Source: Methylococcaceae bacterium
GTDB taxonomy: Bacteria > Pseudomonadota > Gammaproteobacteria > Methylococcales > Methylomonadaceae
Length of the DNA stretch: 64,000 nt
Assembly (NCBI GenBank): GCA_016715325.1
Contig: JADKAL010000003.1
Span: 378,510-442,509, forward strand
Direction: 5' to 3'
Shown here: positions 47,001-57,535 of the stretch, piece after piece
Numbering within the stretch: the first letter of the stretch is position 1
Layout: each line of letters opens with the position of its first letter
Made by a program: the position numbers and the translations under genes
Notes under the pieces: model-generated
The model's database searches: none
The model's input: the letters and a program-made list of their open reading frames with translations, nothing else
What the model was told of the DNA's origin: nothing

Positions 47001-47942
47001 CTAATGCTCCCGCTCAATGGTGATTTTATCCTGGTCGCTACCGACACCCGCCACCAAGATGACTTTTTCAGGCAGGCCATCGACGATAAAACGGTTCGAT
47101 TGCACCCGGTAATTAACGATGACTTGTTCATCATCGGCAAACAGGCCACTTTTCTCCCTGATCGCCAATAAGGTCGGGGCTTCGGTTTGTGCCATCGCTT
47201 CCGGCATCTGGATGATGGTTTTTGCACCATCGTTGAACACCCGAACCGGTTTCCAGGGTGCATCACCGCTAACGGTGTAGGCAAAGTTCAGGTTACCCAG
47301 GTATTCGCCAGTTTCTGGCAGGGTTTGCTGTTCCTTGGTTTTTTCTGCCCGTTGGTGAATATGTTTCCATTTTTCCAAGGCTTCCTCCGGGTAAACAAAG
47401 GAAATCTGTGCCATGTATTCGCTGCGGTGTGAGCGCAACTGGATGTTATAAGTTCGGCGGTCGGTGGTGACGACCATATTGGTGCTGAGGTTAACGTCTA
47501 AGGGCTTGACGATAATATGCTGAATTTCATTGGTGCCACGTCCGGTGACTGCCGGTTCGAGCAGCCAACGGGCGGTATCGCCCATATTCACCCCGGAAAT
47601 CTGTTCGCCCGGTTGTAAGGCAATGTCACAGACCTGAAGGACTGCACAAACGATCCTGGGTTGGTTTGGGCCAAAGACAAACTGGATAAAACCTTGTTTG
47701 CCTTGGCTTGCGCTGACTTTATTATGTTTGCCAGGATTTCGCCATTGGTTGCCTATTTCTAAGGCTTGCTTTTCCAAGGGCGACAATACCGGGTTTTGCT
47801 CGCCCAAATAGGCATCGGGAAGTTTGCCATAATCGTTTACGGTTTCCGGCGGCAAGGGCGGCAAACCAATGTCTTTAGCCCATGAAGTAAATGAGGCTAT
47901 TGTCATAAGCAAAAACACTGAAAAATGTGATTTGTTTCCCAT
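47001..47942 (-). CDS. trbG: P-type conjugative transfer protein TrbG (VirB9-like)
   Basis: A 313-residue periplasmic protein with a signal peptide (to about residue 22), and the VirB9 pattern: IQFVFGPNQPRIVCAVLQVCDIALQPGEQI, TEIQHIIVKPLDVNLSTNMVVTTDRRTYNIQLRSH, and a C-terminal beta domain ending PEKVILVAGVG. It forms the outer-membrane core with TrbI and TrbH. It overlaps trbF by one base. Confidence 0.88.
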   Translation of the reverse strand: MGNKSHFSVFLLMTIASFTSWAKDIGLPPLPPETVNDYGKLPDAYLGEQNPVLSPLEKQALEIGNQWRNPGKHNKVSASQGKQGFIQFVFGPNQPRIVCAVLQVCDIALQPGEQISGVNMGDTARWLLEPAVTGRGTNEIQHIIVKPLDVNLSTNMVVTTDRRTYNIQLRSHRSEYMAQISFVYPEEALEKWKHIHQRAEKTKEQQTLPETGEYLGNLNFAYTVSGDAPWKPVRVFNDGAKTIIQMPEAMAQTEAPTLLAIREKSGLFADDEQVIVNYRVQSNRFIVDGLPEKVILVAGVGSDQDKITIEREH

Positions 47943-48679
47943 CAGGGCTGCCCTCCTAATTGCTTGCTCCAGGAAAAGTCTTTGACATAAATACCCAGAG
48001 GGTTCTTAAAAAGCTGTTCCTCGGTGGTTTCAGGGGTGGGGGCTACTAAATATACGGTGATCAATGCCCGCCATTTTTCCGGCATCTTGGTTTCAAAGCC
48101 TTGGCGGTCTCGGGTGGTTTCGGTCCAATCGAGTTGCCAGGTTTCATCACTTAAGGGTAGTGCCGAATCGATTTGTACCGATACGCCTTCCTTTTGCGCC
48201 CTGACAAAGGGCGTGGATTTATCGCTACTGTTGTACCATTGGTTCATTTTTTCCATCGCAGGGTCATTGTGCGTAATTGAGGCATAGACCCGATAAATGG
48301 CATCGGATTGGAGTTGGGCATCCGGGGTCACCAGTCGGGCATCGCTAATCAGGGAAGCTAGCCGCGCCCGGATGACCAGTTGTTTGTTGGCATCGTTAAG
48401 CCCTTCGGCTGTGCCGATAGCCAGAGGTTGACCGAGTTTATCAACCTCAATAATATGCGGCACAAATTTGGTCTGGCTACCGATGTAAATGATGCCGCCG
48501 ACTCCTGCCAAACCGACCAATAAGGCCAATAACGCCAGCAGGATAATGGTTTGCCGCTCCACCGCCAGACTTTTGATATTGTCGTTCCAGGATCGTCGGG
48601 CATTAAAATACGGGTTTTCCGTGAGTTTTCCGCTCTGTAGGGTTGGAGAACTGATGGGCTTTTTGATAAAAATGTTCAT
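47942..48679 (-). CDS. trbF: P-type conjugative transfer protein TrbF (VirB8-like)
   Basis: A 245-residue bitopic protein with a transmembrane helix at about residues 45-67 (LLALLALLVGLAGVGGIIYIG) and the VirB8 domain (ENPYFNARRSWNDNI, LVTPDAQLQSDAIYRVYASI, WQLDWTETTRDRQGFE). It overlaps trbE by four bases (ATGA). Confidence 0.9.
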   Translation of the reverse strand: MNIFIKKPISSPTLQSGKLTENPYFNARRSWNDNIKSLAVERQTIILLALLALLVGLAGVGGIIYIGSQTKFVPHIIEVDKLGQPLAIGTAEGLNDANKQLVIRARLASLISDARLVTPDAQLQSDAIYRVYASITHNDPAMEKMNQWYNSSDKSTPFVRAQKEGVSVQIDSALPLSDETWQLDWTETTRDRQGFETKMPEKWRALITVYLVAPTPETTEEQLFKNPLGIYVKDFSWSKQLGGQP

Positions 48680-51252
48680 GAGACAGCCTCCTGTTTGACC
48701 AGCAACTGTTTGTGGTTGACTTGTTTACGCAACAACCATTCGTCGATCCATTGGTCACCGTATTTGGCTTCCAGTTGTTTGATGGTCGCCACCGATTCCT
48801 TGTCGGAAGCGCCGACAAACGCCAAAGTAAAATTTCCAATGGCCAGATCGTACAGTCTGCGACCTGATTCTGAAACGGTGTAATATTGGCGTTTGGGGAC
48901 GGCTGTCGCCAATATCTCAATCTGGCGGTTATTCAAACCCATGCGCCGATATAAAGCGCTGGTGTCCTCGTCCCTGGCATAGAGGTTCGGCAAAAACAGC
49001 TTGGTGGAGGTCGCTTCCAGGATGTTGTCAAGAATGCCTGAGTTGGCGGCATCACTTAAACTCTGGGTTGCCATTAGCACCAGGCAATTGGCTTTGCGCA
49101 TCACTTTCAGCCATTCCTGGATTTTGTTCCTGAACACCGGATGGCCGAGCATGATCCAGGCTTCATCCAGGATGATGACGGCAGGCTGTCCGGTCAGACT
49201 AAGTTCAATCCGGCGGAACAGATACAGCAAAACCGGCAAGGCATAGCGGTCACCTAAACTCAACAAGGTTTCGATTTCAAAAACAGTCAAATCAGACAAT
49301 TCCAAACCATCGAATTCGGCATCCAGTAGACTGCCCATGCTACCGTCTACCGTATATTGCGACATGGCAGAACGGATTTGTTCATCCTGGATGGTCACGG
49401 TAAATTCAGACAGGGTTTTAGAGCCGCTTTGGTGCATGTTCAAGATAGCCAAGGCAATCTCATTGCGTTGGTCGGGCGTGGTATCAACGCCATTTAACGC
49501 CAATAACGTGTCGATCCATTCCATTGCCCAAGCTCGGTCGCTTTTAGTGTCCAGGAATTGCAGTGGGCAAAAAGCTAATGGCTCGTTATCGGCGGCAATA
49601 TCGAAATGCTTGCCGCTGAGTCCACGAGAGACCGCTCGAATGGCTGCAGTCAAGGGATAGAGCGACATGCCCTTATCAAAGGCAAAGATCGTCATGCCTT
49701 GATAACGGCGTAGTTGTGCCACCAACAAGGCCAAATGGGTGGATTTACCGGAACCGGTAGGGCCAAACATAATGGTATGGCCGACATCACGGACATGGAG
49801 GTTTAATCGAAACGGGGTCGAGCCATGGGTGACACAGGACATCAAGGGCGGCGAATTGGGTGGATACAGCGGACAAGGACAGGTATTCAATCCGGTCCAG
49901 ATCGAACTGCTCGGCATCAGGTCGGCGAGATTCATTGAGTTGACGATGGGTCTGCGTACATTTTCCACAGCATGCCCCGGCAAACTGCCGAAAAAGGCAT
50001 CCATCGCATTGATGCTTTCTATCCGTGCCGAAAAACCCAGTTTATTGATGAGTTTTTCTACGATGCTCTGGTCTTTTAGCAGTTGCCCACGGTCTTCGTT
50101 CATCAAGACCACGACACTGGTATAGTAACCTTGTCCGACCAGGCCGCTATTGGTCTCGCCAATCGCCGATTCCGCATCGGCCACCATGGCGGCGGCATCC
50201 TGGTCAATATGACCGGAATTGAGGTTAAATACCTGGTCGAAGAAGCCGCGCACCTTTTGCCGCCATTTCTTGCGGTATTTTTCCAGATGGGCGACGGCTT
50301 CATGGGCATCCATGAAAATAAACCGGCTCGACCAGCGATATTCAGAATTGATTTCCGTCAGTGCATTCAACATGCCCGGGGTGGAATCAAACGGGAAACC
50401 GTCTATGGCAACAATGCCGATAAAGTGCTTGCCGATTTTAGGGATGACACCCATCCAGCATTCCTTGCCGCCAATCAGCTTATCCAGGTAAATGGGATTT
50501 TTGGGCAACTGGATGGGATGACTGAGTCCGGTCACACAATAATGCAGCCAACGCAGAAAGTCATGTTCGACCCGAATGCTGCCATCTTCCTGGGCATGAG
50601 CGTTGCCTGTTAACCGATTGAGCGTAAACGCCAAGGACAAGCGAGATTCCAGGCTTTCGCACTCATGCCGGAACGTTTTGATTAAATCCTGGGTGAGCGC
50701 TGATTTGTCGGTTATTTTGTTGTCGTCGTCAAACATCAATTCGACAAACTTTTGTTGCGCCAATAACGGTGGAAAATAAGTCGCCGTCAGCACAAAATAT
50801 CCTTCATACATGGTGCCAATGCTTTCAAACAATTGGCGTCGTTCTTTGTCGATGGCTTCGGTGATCAGGTCTGGGAAATGGGAAGCTGATTTATCCGAAT
50901 AATTGGTGGCAACACGGCGTACTGCATCAATATGCAACACCCAGCCATTGCCCAGTTTTGCCAAGGCGGCATTGATGCGTAACCGAACCGCTTCTTTTTG
51001 TTCGTCGGTACTGCTGCCCGCATCGGCGCATTGGAATATCCAGGCCATCATGAACGAGCCGTTTTTACACACCACGACATCGTCAGCGACCAAGGCGGAA
51101 TATATCAACAGATCGGCAAGACCAGCTTCTTTCGAACGATGGCGTTTTAAGCTGGCTTGACTGTTCAAGTCAAAGACTTGTTTCCCCAATGTAGCCAGGA
51201 AGACTAAGCCCAAGGCCGCAATGCTAATAATAAGCGGGATCATCGGTAACAC
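48676..51252 (-). CDS. trbE: Conjugal transfer ATPase TrbE (VirB4-like)
   Basis: An 858-residue VirB4-type ATPase that powers pilus assembly and substrate passage. It has an N-terminal hydrophobic helix (LIISIAALGLVFLATLG), the CagE/TrbE/VirB domain, Walker A FGPTGSGKSTHLALLV (about residue 490), Walker B VIILDEAWIMLG and a late VLMATQSLSDA motif. Overlaps trbD by 13 bases. Confidence 0.95.
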   Translation of the reverse strand: MLPMIPLIISIAALGLVFLATLGKQVFDLNSQASLKRHRSKEAGLADLLIYSALVADDVVVCKNGSFMMAWIFQCADAGSSTDEQKEAVRLRINAALAKLGNGWVLHIDAVRRVATNYSDKSASHFPDLITEAIDKERRQLFESIGTMYEGYFVLTATYFPPLLAQQKFVELMFDDDNKITDKSALTQDLIKTFRHECESLESRLSLAFTLNRLTGNAHAQEDGSIRVEHDFLRWLHYCVTGLSHPIQLPKNPIYLDKLIGGKECWMGVIPKIGKHFIGIVAIDGFPFDSTPGMLNALTEINSEYRWSSRFIFMDAHEAVAHLEKYRKKWRQKVRGFFDQVFNLNSGHIDQDAAAMVADAESAIGETNSGLVGQGYYTSVVVLMNEDRGQLLKDQSIVEKLINKLGFSARIESINAMDAFFGSLPGHAVENVRRPIVNSMNLADLMPSSSIWTGLNTCPCPLYPPNSPPLMSCVTHGSTPFRLNLHVRDVGHTIMFGPTGSGKSTHLALLVAQLRRYQGMTIFAFDKGMSLYPLTAAIRAVSRGLSGKHFDIAADNEPLAFCPLQFLDTKSDRAWAMEWIDTLLALNGVDTTPDQRNEIALAILNMHQSGSKTLSEFTVTIQDEQIRSAMSQYTVDGSMGSLLDAEFDGLELSDLTVFEIETLLSLGDRYALPVLLYLFRRIELSLTGQPAVIILDEAWIMLGHPVFRNKIQEWLKVMRKANCLVLMATQSLSDAANSGILDNILEATSTKLFLPNLYARDEDTSALYRRMGLNNRQIEILATAVPKRQYYTVSESGRRLYDLAIGNFTLAFVGASDKESVATIKQLEAKYGDQWIDEWLLRKQVNHKQLLVKQEAVS

Positions 51253-51551
51253 CTCCCTTGGCTGTCGGTATTGTCCCGAAATGGGGTGCTGTGTGCCGGG
51301 TAATAACGTTTATACAGGCGATGGCGCAAATATACCCAACGCAGCTTGGGATCAGCTTTTGCCATCAACCGAAGCGCGAAGATCGCCCCGAACCAGATAA
51401 ACGTCCCCACAAAGAATGCCGTCCATTCTTGGGCAGTAATAATCAGGGCAAAGGCACATAAGCCGGAAAACATGACCAACTCCCTATCGCCACCCAAGAA
51501 TAAGTTGTCACGGTTGCCGCTTTTACGGATGGGGATAGGATTTAACGCCAT
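51240..51551 (-). CDS. trbD: Conjugal transfer protein TrbD (VirB3-like)
   Basis: A 103-residue membrane protein with [21 protein letters not shown] at the start and two hydrophobic helices (about 30-60), ending [20 protein letters not shown]. Overlaps trbC and trbE by about ten bases each, so translation is probably coupled. Confidence 0.9.
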   Translation of the reverse strand: MALNPIPIRKSGNRDNLFLGGDRELVMFSGLCAFALIITAQEWTAFFVGTFIWFGAIFALRLMAKADPKLRWVYLRHRLYKRYYPAHSTPFRDNTDSQGRCYR

Positions 51552-51988
51552 GACAGCCTACCATCAAAGCCAGGGCAAAAAAGTGGCGTTGCGTCACCAG
51601 AGAGAGGTGACAACAACGCCTGAGGTTGCGCGGCTCTGCTTAAAGTGGGTGGTGGAGTAATTTCGGCACCGGCCTGTAAGGTACGTAAGGTATTGTCGGC
51701 GGCAACTATCAAAGCCGTCACCAACACGATAAATATTAAGGTACGGAAGAAGCCATTCAGGTCGCCGCCGAAGATCAGGATGCCGCCGGAGACGATAATA
51801 CCGATTAATGACAAGGTATAGGCGACAGGGCCAGAGGTCGAAGCCCTTAAATTATCAAGCCAAGCCACATAGGGCATGGGTTTTGCGCCACCTGCGGTAC
51901 TGGCGAAGGCTTCAGGTAAATAGGAGACTGAAACAACCAGTAAGATTAACAAGACAACAAGCTTTATGTTTAACGATAGAAATAGCAT
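51542..51988 (-). CDS. trbC: Conjugal transfer pilin TrbC (VirB2-like)
   Basis: A 148-residue prepilin with a signal sequence ([20 protein letters not shown]), two hydrophobic helices ([21 protein letters not shown] and [15 protein letters not shown]) and a polar C-terminus that may be trimmed before cyclisation as in RP4. The element lacks a visible TraF peptidase in the window. Confidence 0.85.
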   Translation of the reverse strand: MLFLSLNIKLVVLLILLVVSVSYLPEAFASTAGGAKPMPYVAWLDNLRASTSGPVAYTLSLIGIIVSGGILIFGGDLNGFFRTLIFIVLVTALIVAADNTLRTLQAGAEITPPPTLSRAAQPQALLSPLSGDATPLFCPGFDGRLSWR

Positions 51989-52011
51989 ATTCTGCTTACC
52001 TCCATAAGGAT

Positions 52012-53004
52012 TTAGGGTTCACATAAGTTTCTGATCCGGTACTGGCTACCGTCGTAGCCCGAGATTTCAATGATTTCCGTAACTTTGCGTCCTTGCGGGG
52101 TCTTGGTGAAATGCACAATCAGATGCACAGCTTCCCCAATCAAAGGTTCTATCGGCCTGGGCGAATCCGGGTTCATACTGACCAGCATCGCCAAACGGGT
52201 CAACCCGGCTCGGGCATTATTGGCATGTAGGGTCGCTGCCCCACCTTCATGGCCGGTGTTCCAGGCCATCAAAAGGTCTAACGCCTCAGCTCCCCTTACT
52301 TCACCGACCAGGATACGGTCAGGCCGCATCCTAAGCGTGGTTTTTAATAACATCGCCATGTTGACATCGAATGTGGTATGGAACTGGACGAAGTTGGCTG
52401 CCGAACATTGGATTTCGCCCGTATCTTCAATAATGACAATACGTTCGGTGTGGTCGTTAGTTACCATCTCCTGGATGATTGCATTAATCAAGGTAGTTTT
52501 ACCGGAACCCGTACCGCCGGAGACCAGGATATTGCGATGATCTTTAATGGCAGTTTGAATAACTTCCGCCTGTTGCTGCGTCATGATGTCCTGAGCAACA
52601 TAATCCGCCAATGAAAAAATGGCCGCTGCGCCGATGCGGATGGCAAATACCGGTTCGGGGACAACTGGCGGTAATGAGCCAGCAAAGCGCGGCAGCGACC
52701 GGGAGGCAGTCTTGATGGGGAGTTCGCCTTCGATGACGGGTTTTAATCGGGTGGCTTCTTTGTTGTGGTAACCGGAGACGGTCTTGATGATGGCTTCCGT
52801 CTTGGAAGGAGAGAGCGTCCCGATACAAGCCATCGGCAGTCCCAGTTGCTCTTGCCAAATGTTGCCGTCGGCGTTCACCATGACTTCGATAGTCGTCGGT
52901 TCGCGCAAGGCGTTTAGGATGACCGGGCCTAAGTCCCGTTCCAGTTTGACAATGACCCTGTCTTTGTATCCCGGTTCTGAACTTACAAGATTAAGCTCAG
53001 CCAT
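52012..53004 (-). CDS. trbB: Conjugal transfer ATPase TrbB (VirB11-like)
   Basis: About 330 residues from ATG 53004 (MAELNLVSS). VirB11-type hexameric ATPase with Walker [19 protein letters not shown], Asp box [34 protein letters not shown] and ATLHANNA. First gene of the trb operon. The 220 bases before it are very AT-rich and separate it from a divergent gene. Confidence 0.94.
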   Translation of the reverse strand: MAELNLVSSEPGYKDRVIVKLERDLGPVILNALREPTTIEVMVNADGNIWQEQLGLPMACIGTLSPSKTEAIIKTVSGYHNKEATRLKPVIEGELPIKTASRSLPRFAGSLPPVVPEPVFAIRIGAAAIFSLADYVAQDIMTQQQAEVIQTAIKDHRNILVSGGTGSGKTTLINAIIQEMVTNDHTERIVIIEDTGEIQCSAANFVQFHTTFDVNMAMLLKTTLRMRPDRILVGEVRGAEALDLLMAWNTGHEGGAATLHANNARAGLTRLAMLVSMNPDSPRPIEPLIGEAVHLIVHFTKTPQGRKVTEIIEISGYDGSQYRIRNLCEP

Positions 53005-53225
53005 GGGCTTAGTACCCCTAAGCAATAGATAATGTCAGTTGCACTCATATACTTTCCTAAGCAAAATTGGTAAAGTTGTATGCTTGGAAATTAAAATAGC
53101 ACAACTTTTATTTAATGTATAGAAAAATATTAAAACAAAATAAATAAAAAATAACAATTATAAAAAAATAAAATATAAACAATAGTATATAAGCAAGACT
53201 AATAATCTAATAAATATATAAAACT

Positions 53226-54173
53226 ATGCGATTAGTGTATTCTAGCGGCGAACTAAGTTATGCTTTGGTTGAGATTTCCGTCCAGGAATGGCTGGACACC
53301 AAAGACTCCGAATTTTTCAATTTTTTTCATAATGATGAGGAAAATACCTGGCTGTTCCTTGAAAATACCCCCTGTTTGTCTCCGCTTTTGTCGATGCTGG
53401 CATTAGCAAAAGTCGACGGCGAACTCTACAAACTCAACGGCAAGCCCCGCTTGATCGCCTGGACCTCCGATAAACTGCGAGCGCCTGACGTCCTGATTGC
53501 CCAGATTATCGACATCAAAGCCGCCAATTTTTTTGCTTTAGAAAATGAAATTAAAGCAAAACGCAAAGCGTCATTGCCCGCTAATGAATGGGTTAAGGAA
53601 ATGTATAAGGAATTGGGTTTATCGTTTAATTCCAACCGCTTAAAAGAGGGCTTGATTAGCGAGGCCATAACCATTGCGTTTAGGGGAAGGCCACGCGAAT
53701 TACAGGATAAGCGGTTTATCAAAGAACGTGTGGAGCTCAACCTTAAAAAAGCGATCGGTTTGTTCAGCGAGGAACTGCTCTTTATTGATAGCTTGAATCC
53801 CAAACCTGAAATTTTTATGACCGGTGTCTTGGCAGCTGCCTTGATCATGTTGGGCGGTACCAGCCAACCTACTGAAATAAGAGAGTTTTTATTGCGTCTA
53901 AATAACAAGCAGGGCGAAATTAAAGAGGGTCTGGAAGACCCGGTGGCTGGCTTATTAAGAGTATTGGAAGGTTACCGGATGAGCGACCGGAATGCACAAT
54001 CACACATGACCATTGGTTTGTGTAAAATTGCCCTCCAATCGATGACCCTTTGGCAGGAAGGTGCCGATTCGCCGAAGTTTTGGCGCAAAAAACTGGTTAC
54101 TGGGATTGACCATATGCCTTATATCAGAAAATTGAAGCATCAAAAAGATGTCTATGCCGACATGGATATGTAA
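53226..54173 (+). CDS. Unrecognised protein, divergent from trb operon
   Basis: A 315-residue soluble protein I cannot place. It is mostly helical by composition, with a moderately hydrophobic stretch EIFMTGVLAAALIMLGG near residues 198-215. Residues 130-180 hold a basic helix-rich part (KRKASLPANEWVKEMYKEL, RGRPRELQDKRFIKERVEL). No DNA-binding, nuclease or toxin motif is seen. It begins behind a very AT-rich 220 bases and its end overlaps the next gene by 26 bases, so it heads an operon with the substrate-binding protein and the sensor kinase. Confidence 0.55.
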   Translation: MRLVYSSGELSYALVEISVQEWLDTKDSEFFNFFHNDEENTWLFLENTPCLSPLLSMLALAKVDGELYKLNGKPRLIAWTSDKLRAPDVLIAQIIDIKAANFFALENEIKAKRKASLPANEWVKEMYKELGLSFNSNRLKEGLISEAITIAFRGRPRELQDKRFIKERVELNLKKAIGLFSEELLFIDSLNPKPEIFMTGVLAAALIMLGGTSQPTEIREFLLRLNNKQGEIKEGLEDPVAGLLRVLEGYRMSDRNAQSHMTIGLCKIALQSMTLWQEGADSPKFWRKKLVTGIDHMPYIRKLKHQKDVYADMDM

Positions 54174-55023
54174 ACGACTGGGTTGTTTAATATTCGTTTT
54201 CTCATGCTGCTTGTATGGAAAAGAGCCTCAGGTTTTAATCGTATATCCCCAAGTAGAAGAACCGCTTAAGAGTATTTATGCTTCAGTCATTACTGGTATA
54301 GGACACAAAATCAGTCATACCAAACAACTGGAATTGCCAGAAGGCACAACCGATACCCAAAGTGAACTTGCGCTCTACCATCCCGACAAAATTATAGCCC
54401 TGGGCAAGCGCGTTGCCGACACCCTCATAAAAAGTCAGTATCGGCAGCAAATTTTTATCGGGATGGTTTATGCCAATCCTTCTGGAACGGCTGGCGTCAG
54501 TTTGGCTTTAGAGAGCCAAGCCTTTGCCAATCGATTAGCCCAACTTTGCCCCGTTATCACTCGGGTTTTTGTTGTCCAAGAAAATACGCACTCGGCAATC
54601 ACCCATAACCCCGTTGATTCGGCATCAACTCCTAAGATCATTATTCGGGAAGGTGAAGATATGATTGCAACCATCCGAATTCTGGGTCATTTGGTCGAAC
54701 AAGAGGCAACATCCGGCGATGCCGTGATGGTTCCGGCAAACTTGCCGGACAATATTTTCTATGAAATTGCCAAGATTGCCTGGGATAGAAAAATAACCCT
54801 GCTATCAAACAACTTAGCGCACCTTGAAGGTGGCGTGTTGATGGTGTTTTATCCAGACGAAGTCGGATTAGGTGAACAACTGGGAACACTGGCCAATACT
54901 GACAAAACTGATTTTGAGAACCTAAAATCAGTCAATGTGGGATTAAACCAGCGGGTTGCCCAACACCTTAACATGGCGATTGAGCCTGCAAAGCTGGCCC
55001 AGTTTTCGGTAACGTTGAAATGA
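54148..55023 (+). CDS. ABC substrate-binding-like periplasmic protein
   Basis: A 291-residue protein with a signal peptide (ICKRLGCLIFVFSCCLYG) and the type 1 periplasmic fold of the COG2984 group: EPQVLIVYPQ, DKIIALGKRVADTL, AGVSLALESQAFANRLAQL, FYEIAKIAWDRKITLLSN. No permease or ATPase gene is beside it; instead its stop overlaps the start of a sensor kinase. This suggests it is a ligand-sensing partner of the kinase rather than a transporter part. Confidence 0.65.
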   Translation: MSMPTWICKRLGCLIFVFSCCLYGKEPQVLIVYPQVEEPLKSIYASVITGIGHKISHTKQLELPEGTTDTQSELALYHPDKIIALGKRVADTLIKSQYRQQIFIGMVYANPSGTAGVSLALESQAFANRLAQLCPVITRVFVVQENTHSAITHNPVDSASTPKIIIREGEDMIATIRILGHLVEQEATSGDAVMVPANLPDNIFYEIAKIAWDRKITLLSNNLAHLEGGVLMVFYPDEVGLGEQLGTLANTDKTDFENLKSVNVGLNQRVAQHLNMAIEPAKLAQFSVTLK

Positions 55024-56518
55024 ACAGGCTCAGTCAACTTGACTTACGGCAACGCTATAACATTGTGGTACTGACCACGCTGGCTATTGCCAGTCTGCTA
55101 CTTATATTATGTTTGTACCTGGCCATTAAGAACTATGCCGACGAATACACCAGCCATTATTGGCAGGAACATACCGGCCTGTTCGCCGATTCCGTCCAAT
55201 ACAGTGTCACTATAGGCTCAAAACTCGATCTGAAGTGATTGCGAAAAATTTTGCTAAGGATAAAAATGTGATGAAAGCGGCGGTTTACAGCAACCATCAG
55301 GATTTATTAGCAGCATCAGGTCAAGCATTGGGTTGTCATGCTGAATACCGTGCATTCGACCGATCTTATTCTGTCGAAACCCGTGGGAATTGGTGTTTTT
55401 ATGCGCCGATCTACCAAGATAGCCCTTCCGGAACGTTTGAACGAAAATTGGCTGATACCCGCAACCCCGATTATTTAGGTCATGTCGAGCTGGTGGTGTC
55501 CAAAGCTGAAATGGAGAGTTTATTGGGGCAAATCCTTGCCGTGTCGGGGTTGATTGTCGTATTTATAGTTGGCATCATTTTTTTCCTCGTTCGGCATTTT
55601 TCAGGCAGCTTCACCCAACCCTTGGTGGAAATGGTGCGGGTCTTAAACCATGTGGCCCAAGGCATTCCGGGCGGGCGGGTTTTATTTTTCGGTGCGTCAG
55701 ATATGGTTGCCTTGGGTGAGACCTTTAACGGAATGCTTTCCCGTATTGAAATGAATGAACGGTTGTTGGAACAAAAAATTGCCGAGCGGACTGAAGCATT
55801 GAAGGTTGCCCTCGAAAGTAGTGAAGCTGCCAACCACTACAAGATGCATATCGTGGCCACTGTTTCCCATGAAATGAAAGCACCCCTCCACACCATACGG
55901 AATTGTATGGAAGCGTCATTGGAAGCGTTACCGGACAATTCGGATAATGAGGTGTTACGGCAACTCCACCTTAGGGCATTGGTTCGGTCGGACGAACTCA
56001 ACGATATGATTGGCAACATTCTGATACATGGAAAACTGGAAGCCAATAGTGTCAAAATGACCTTGCTACCAGTGGATTTATTGCCCTTCATGCAGGTTTG
56101 TGCCGAGAAAATCGCCCCCTGTCTTGAGCGCAACCGGAATACGTTACAGCTCTTGGGGAAAGATGACACAGTAGTTTTGGATCAGCTCATGTTAAGCCAT
56201 ATTATCAATAATCTACTGGCCAATGCCTGCAAGTTTACCGTTGACGGCAGCATTACCTTGAATTGGTGGCAGGATATCTTAGGTTTAGTCATTGTGGTCA
56301 GCGATACCGGCTGTGGAATTCCCGAAGCTTACCTGGGCAAGATCTTCGATTCTTTCTGGCAAGTCGACATGAGCATGACCCGACAATATGGCGGAACAGG
56401 TATCGGCCTTACCGTCATCAAGCAATTTGTCGATCAGTTGGGGGGCGCAATATCCGTCACTTCACAAGTCGGAAAAGGCAGCGTGTTCACTATCAAAATC
56501 CCATATCAGCCAGGCTAG
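55020..56518 (+). pseudogene. Membrane sensor histidine kinase, split by one-base deletion
   Basis: The first frame (55020-55238) gives the start and transmembrane helix 1 (IVVLTTLAIASLLLILCLYLA). The second (from about 55225) gives the periplasmic part, helix 2 (VSGLIVVFIVGIIFFLVRHF), a HAMP-like linker, the H-box VATVSHEMKAPLHTIRNC, N-box IINNLLANACKF, G1 SDTGCGIPEA and G2 GGTGIGLTV. Adding one base near 55224-55228 (CTC CGA TCT GAA) joins them as LRSEVIAKN, about 500 residues. The core is intact. Overlaps the binding protein gene by four bases, so the pair is probably coupled. Confidence 0.85.
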
Positions 56519-57443
56519 CCAGTTCATCTTCTGTTGGTTTGCCGGGTAGTAACGTAGTAATAGCCGTCATAATGCGTTGTGCTTTATCAGCATTTTTTTG
56601 GGATTGGGCTTGATCCAGTGCCCAAATCAGGCTCCTTAAGGATTCTAGCTTTTTGTTCGCATAGTGCGCTTGGTAAATCAACTTCGCCCGAACCAGGATA
56701 GCTTGACATTGCATTTTAAGAGTGGACATCGAAAAAGGTTTACATAGATACTCACTGGCGCCATTCAGCAATAAGTCTTGACTGTTAAAAGCTCTGTCGT
56801 GCCCGGTAACGATAATAACCGGTTGATGTTCATCAATGGCCATCATTTTATTAAGTACCTCATCGCCTTTCATGACTGGTAGCATTAAGTCTAATAACAC
56901 AAGGTCATGGCGTTTATTTTCCCAAAGGTCAAAGCCGGACAAGCCATCTTTGGCCGTGTCAATATCATAGCTGTCTTTAAGGGCATGATATGCAGAATAT
57001 ACGGCATCCTCGTCATCTTCGATAATCAGCAAATGATGTTTAGTTGACGTTAATCCCCTGTGTTCATTGCTAATGTTTCGATTATTTTCATTGACAGAGG
57101 TGACGGCGGCACCCAACTTGTTTATAGAGACGATGAAAAACGCATGCTCCCTCGCCAGCAAGGGCGGTATTTCAAGGTCACAGGTTTCTTCTACCAGGAA
57201 AAGAGGGAGCATGTGGTCAGAAATCGGCGAAGAACTTAACAACTTGGCTATCTGCCATATATCTGCGCCTGTTATCGAATATTCACAAATAATGAGATTG
57301 TAAGCATCGGTTTTTATCGCCTTAATAAATTTACTCACTGTATTAACGACAGTAATTTGATCGCCATTAATACCTTCGACGGCTAATTGGGCCAGGATGG
57401 CTTCTTTTATGTCATCAAGAATGGAAGCTATCAAAAGATTCAT
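56493..57443 (-). CDS. Response regulator with two receiver-like domains
   Basis: A 316-residue protein. Residues about 135-255 form a canonical receiver: LLIIEDDEDAV (acidic pair), phospho-Asp in LVLLDLMLPVMKG, Thr in IIVTGHD and Lys in YLCKPFS. Residues 1-115 form a degenerate receiver (LIASILDDIKEA at the start, no clear phospho-Asp). No DNA-binding output is seen; the C-terminus is a helix-rich tail. It converges on the kinase gene with a 26-base overlap of ends. Output may be by protein interaction. Confidence 0.8.
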   Translation of the reverse strand: MNLLIASILDDIKEAILAQLAVEGINGDQITVVNTVSKFIKAIKTDAYNLIICEYSITGADIWQIAKLLSSSPISDHMLPLFLVEETCDLEIPPLLAREHAFFIVSINKLGAAVTSVNENNRNISNEHRGLTSTKHHLLIIEDDEDAVYSAYHALKDSYDIDTAKDGLSGFDLWENKRHDLVLLDLMLPVMKGDEVLNKMMAIDEHQPVIIVTGHDRAFNSQDLLLNGASEYLCKPFSMSTLKMQCQAILVRAKLIYQAHYANKKLESLRSLIWALDQAQSQKNADKAQRIMTAITTLLPGKPTEDELASLADMGF

Positions 57444-57535
57444 CGACTATTCTCCAAAAGGGGTTATGAGTTACGTTCACCTCGTCAATAGAAAGGCAGA
57501 CTTGGATTACTTATACGAACTTGGATTTAAAGTAC

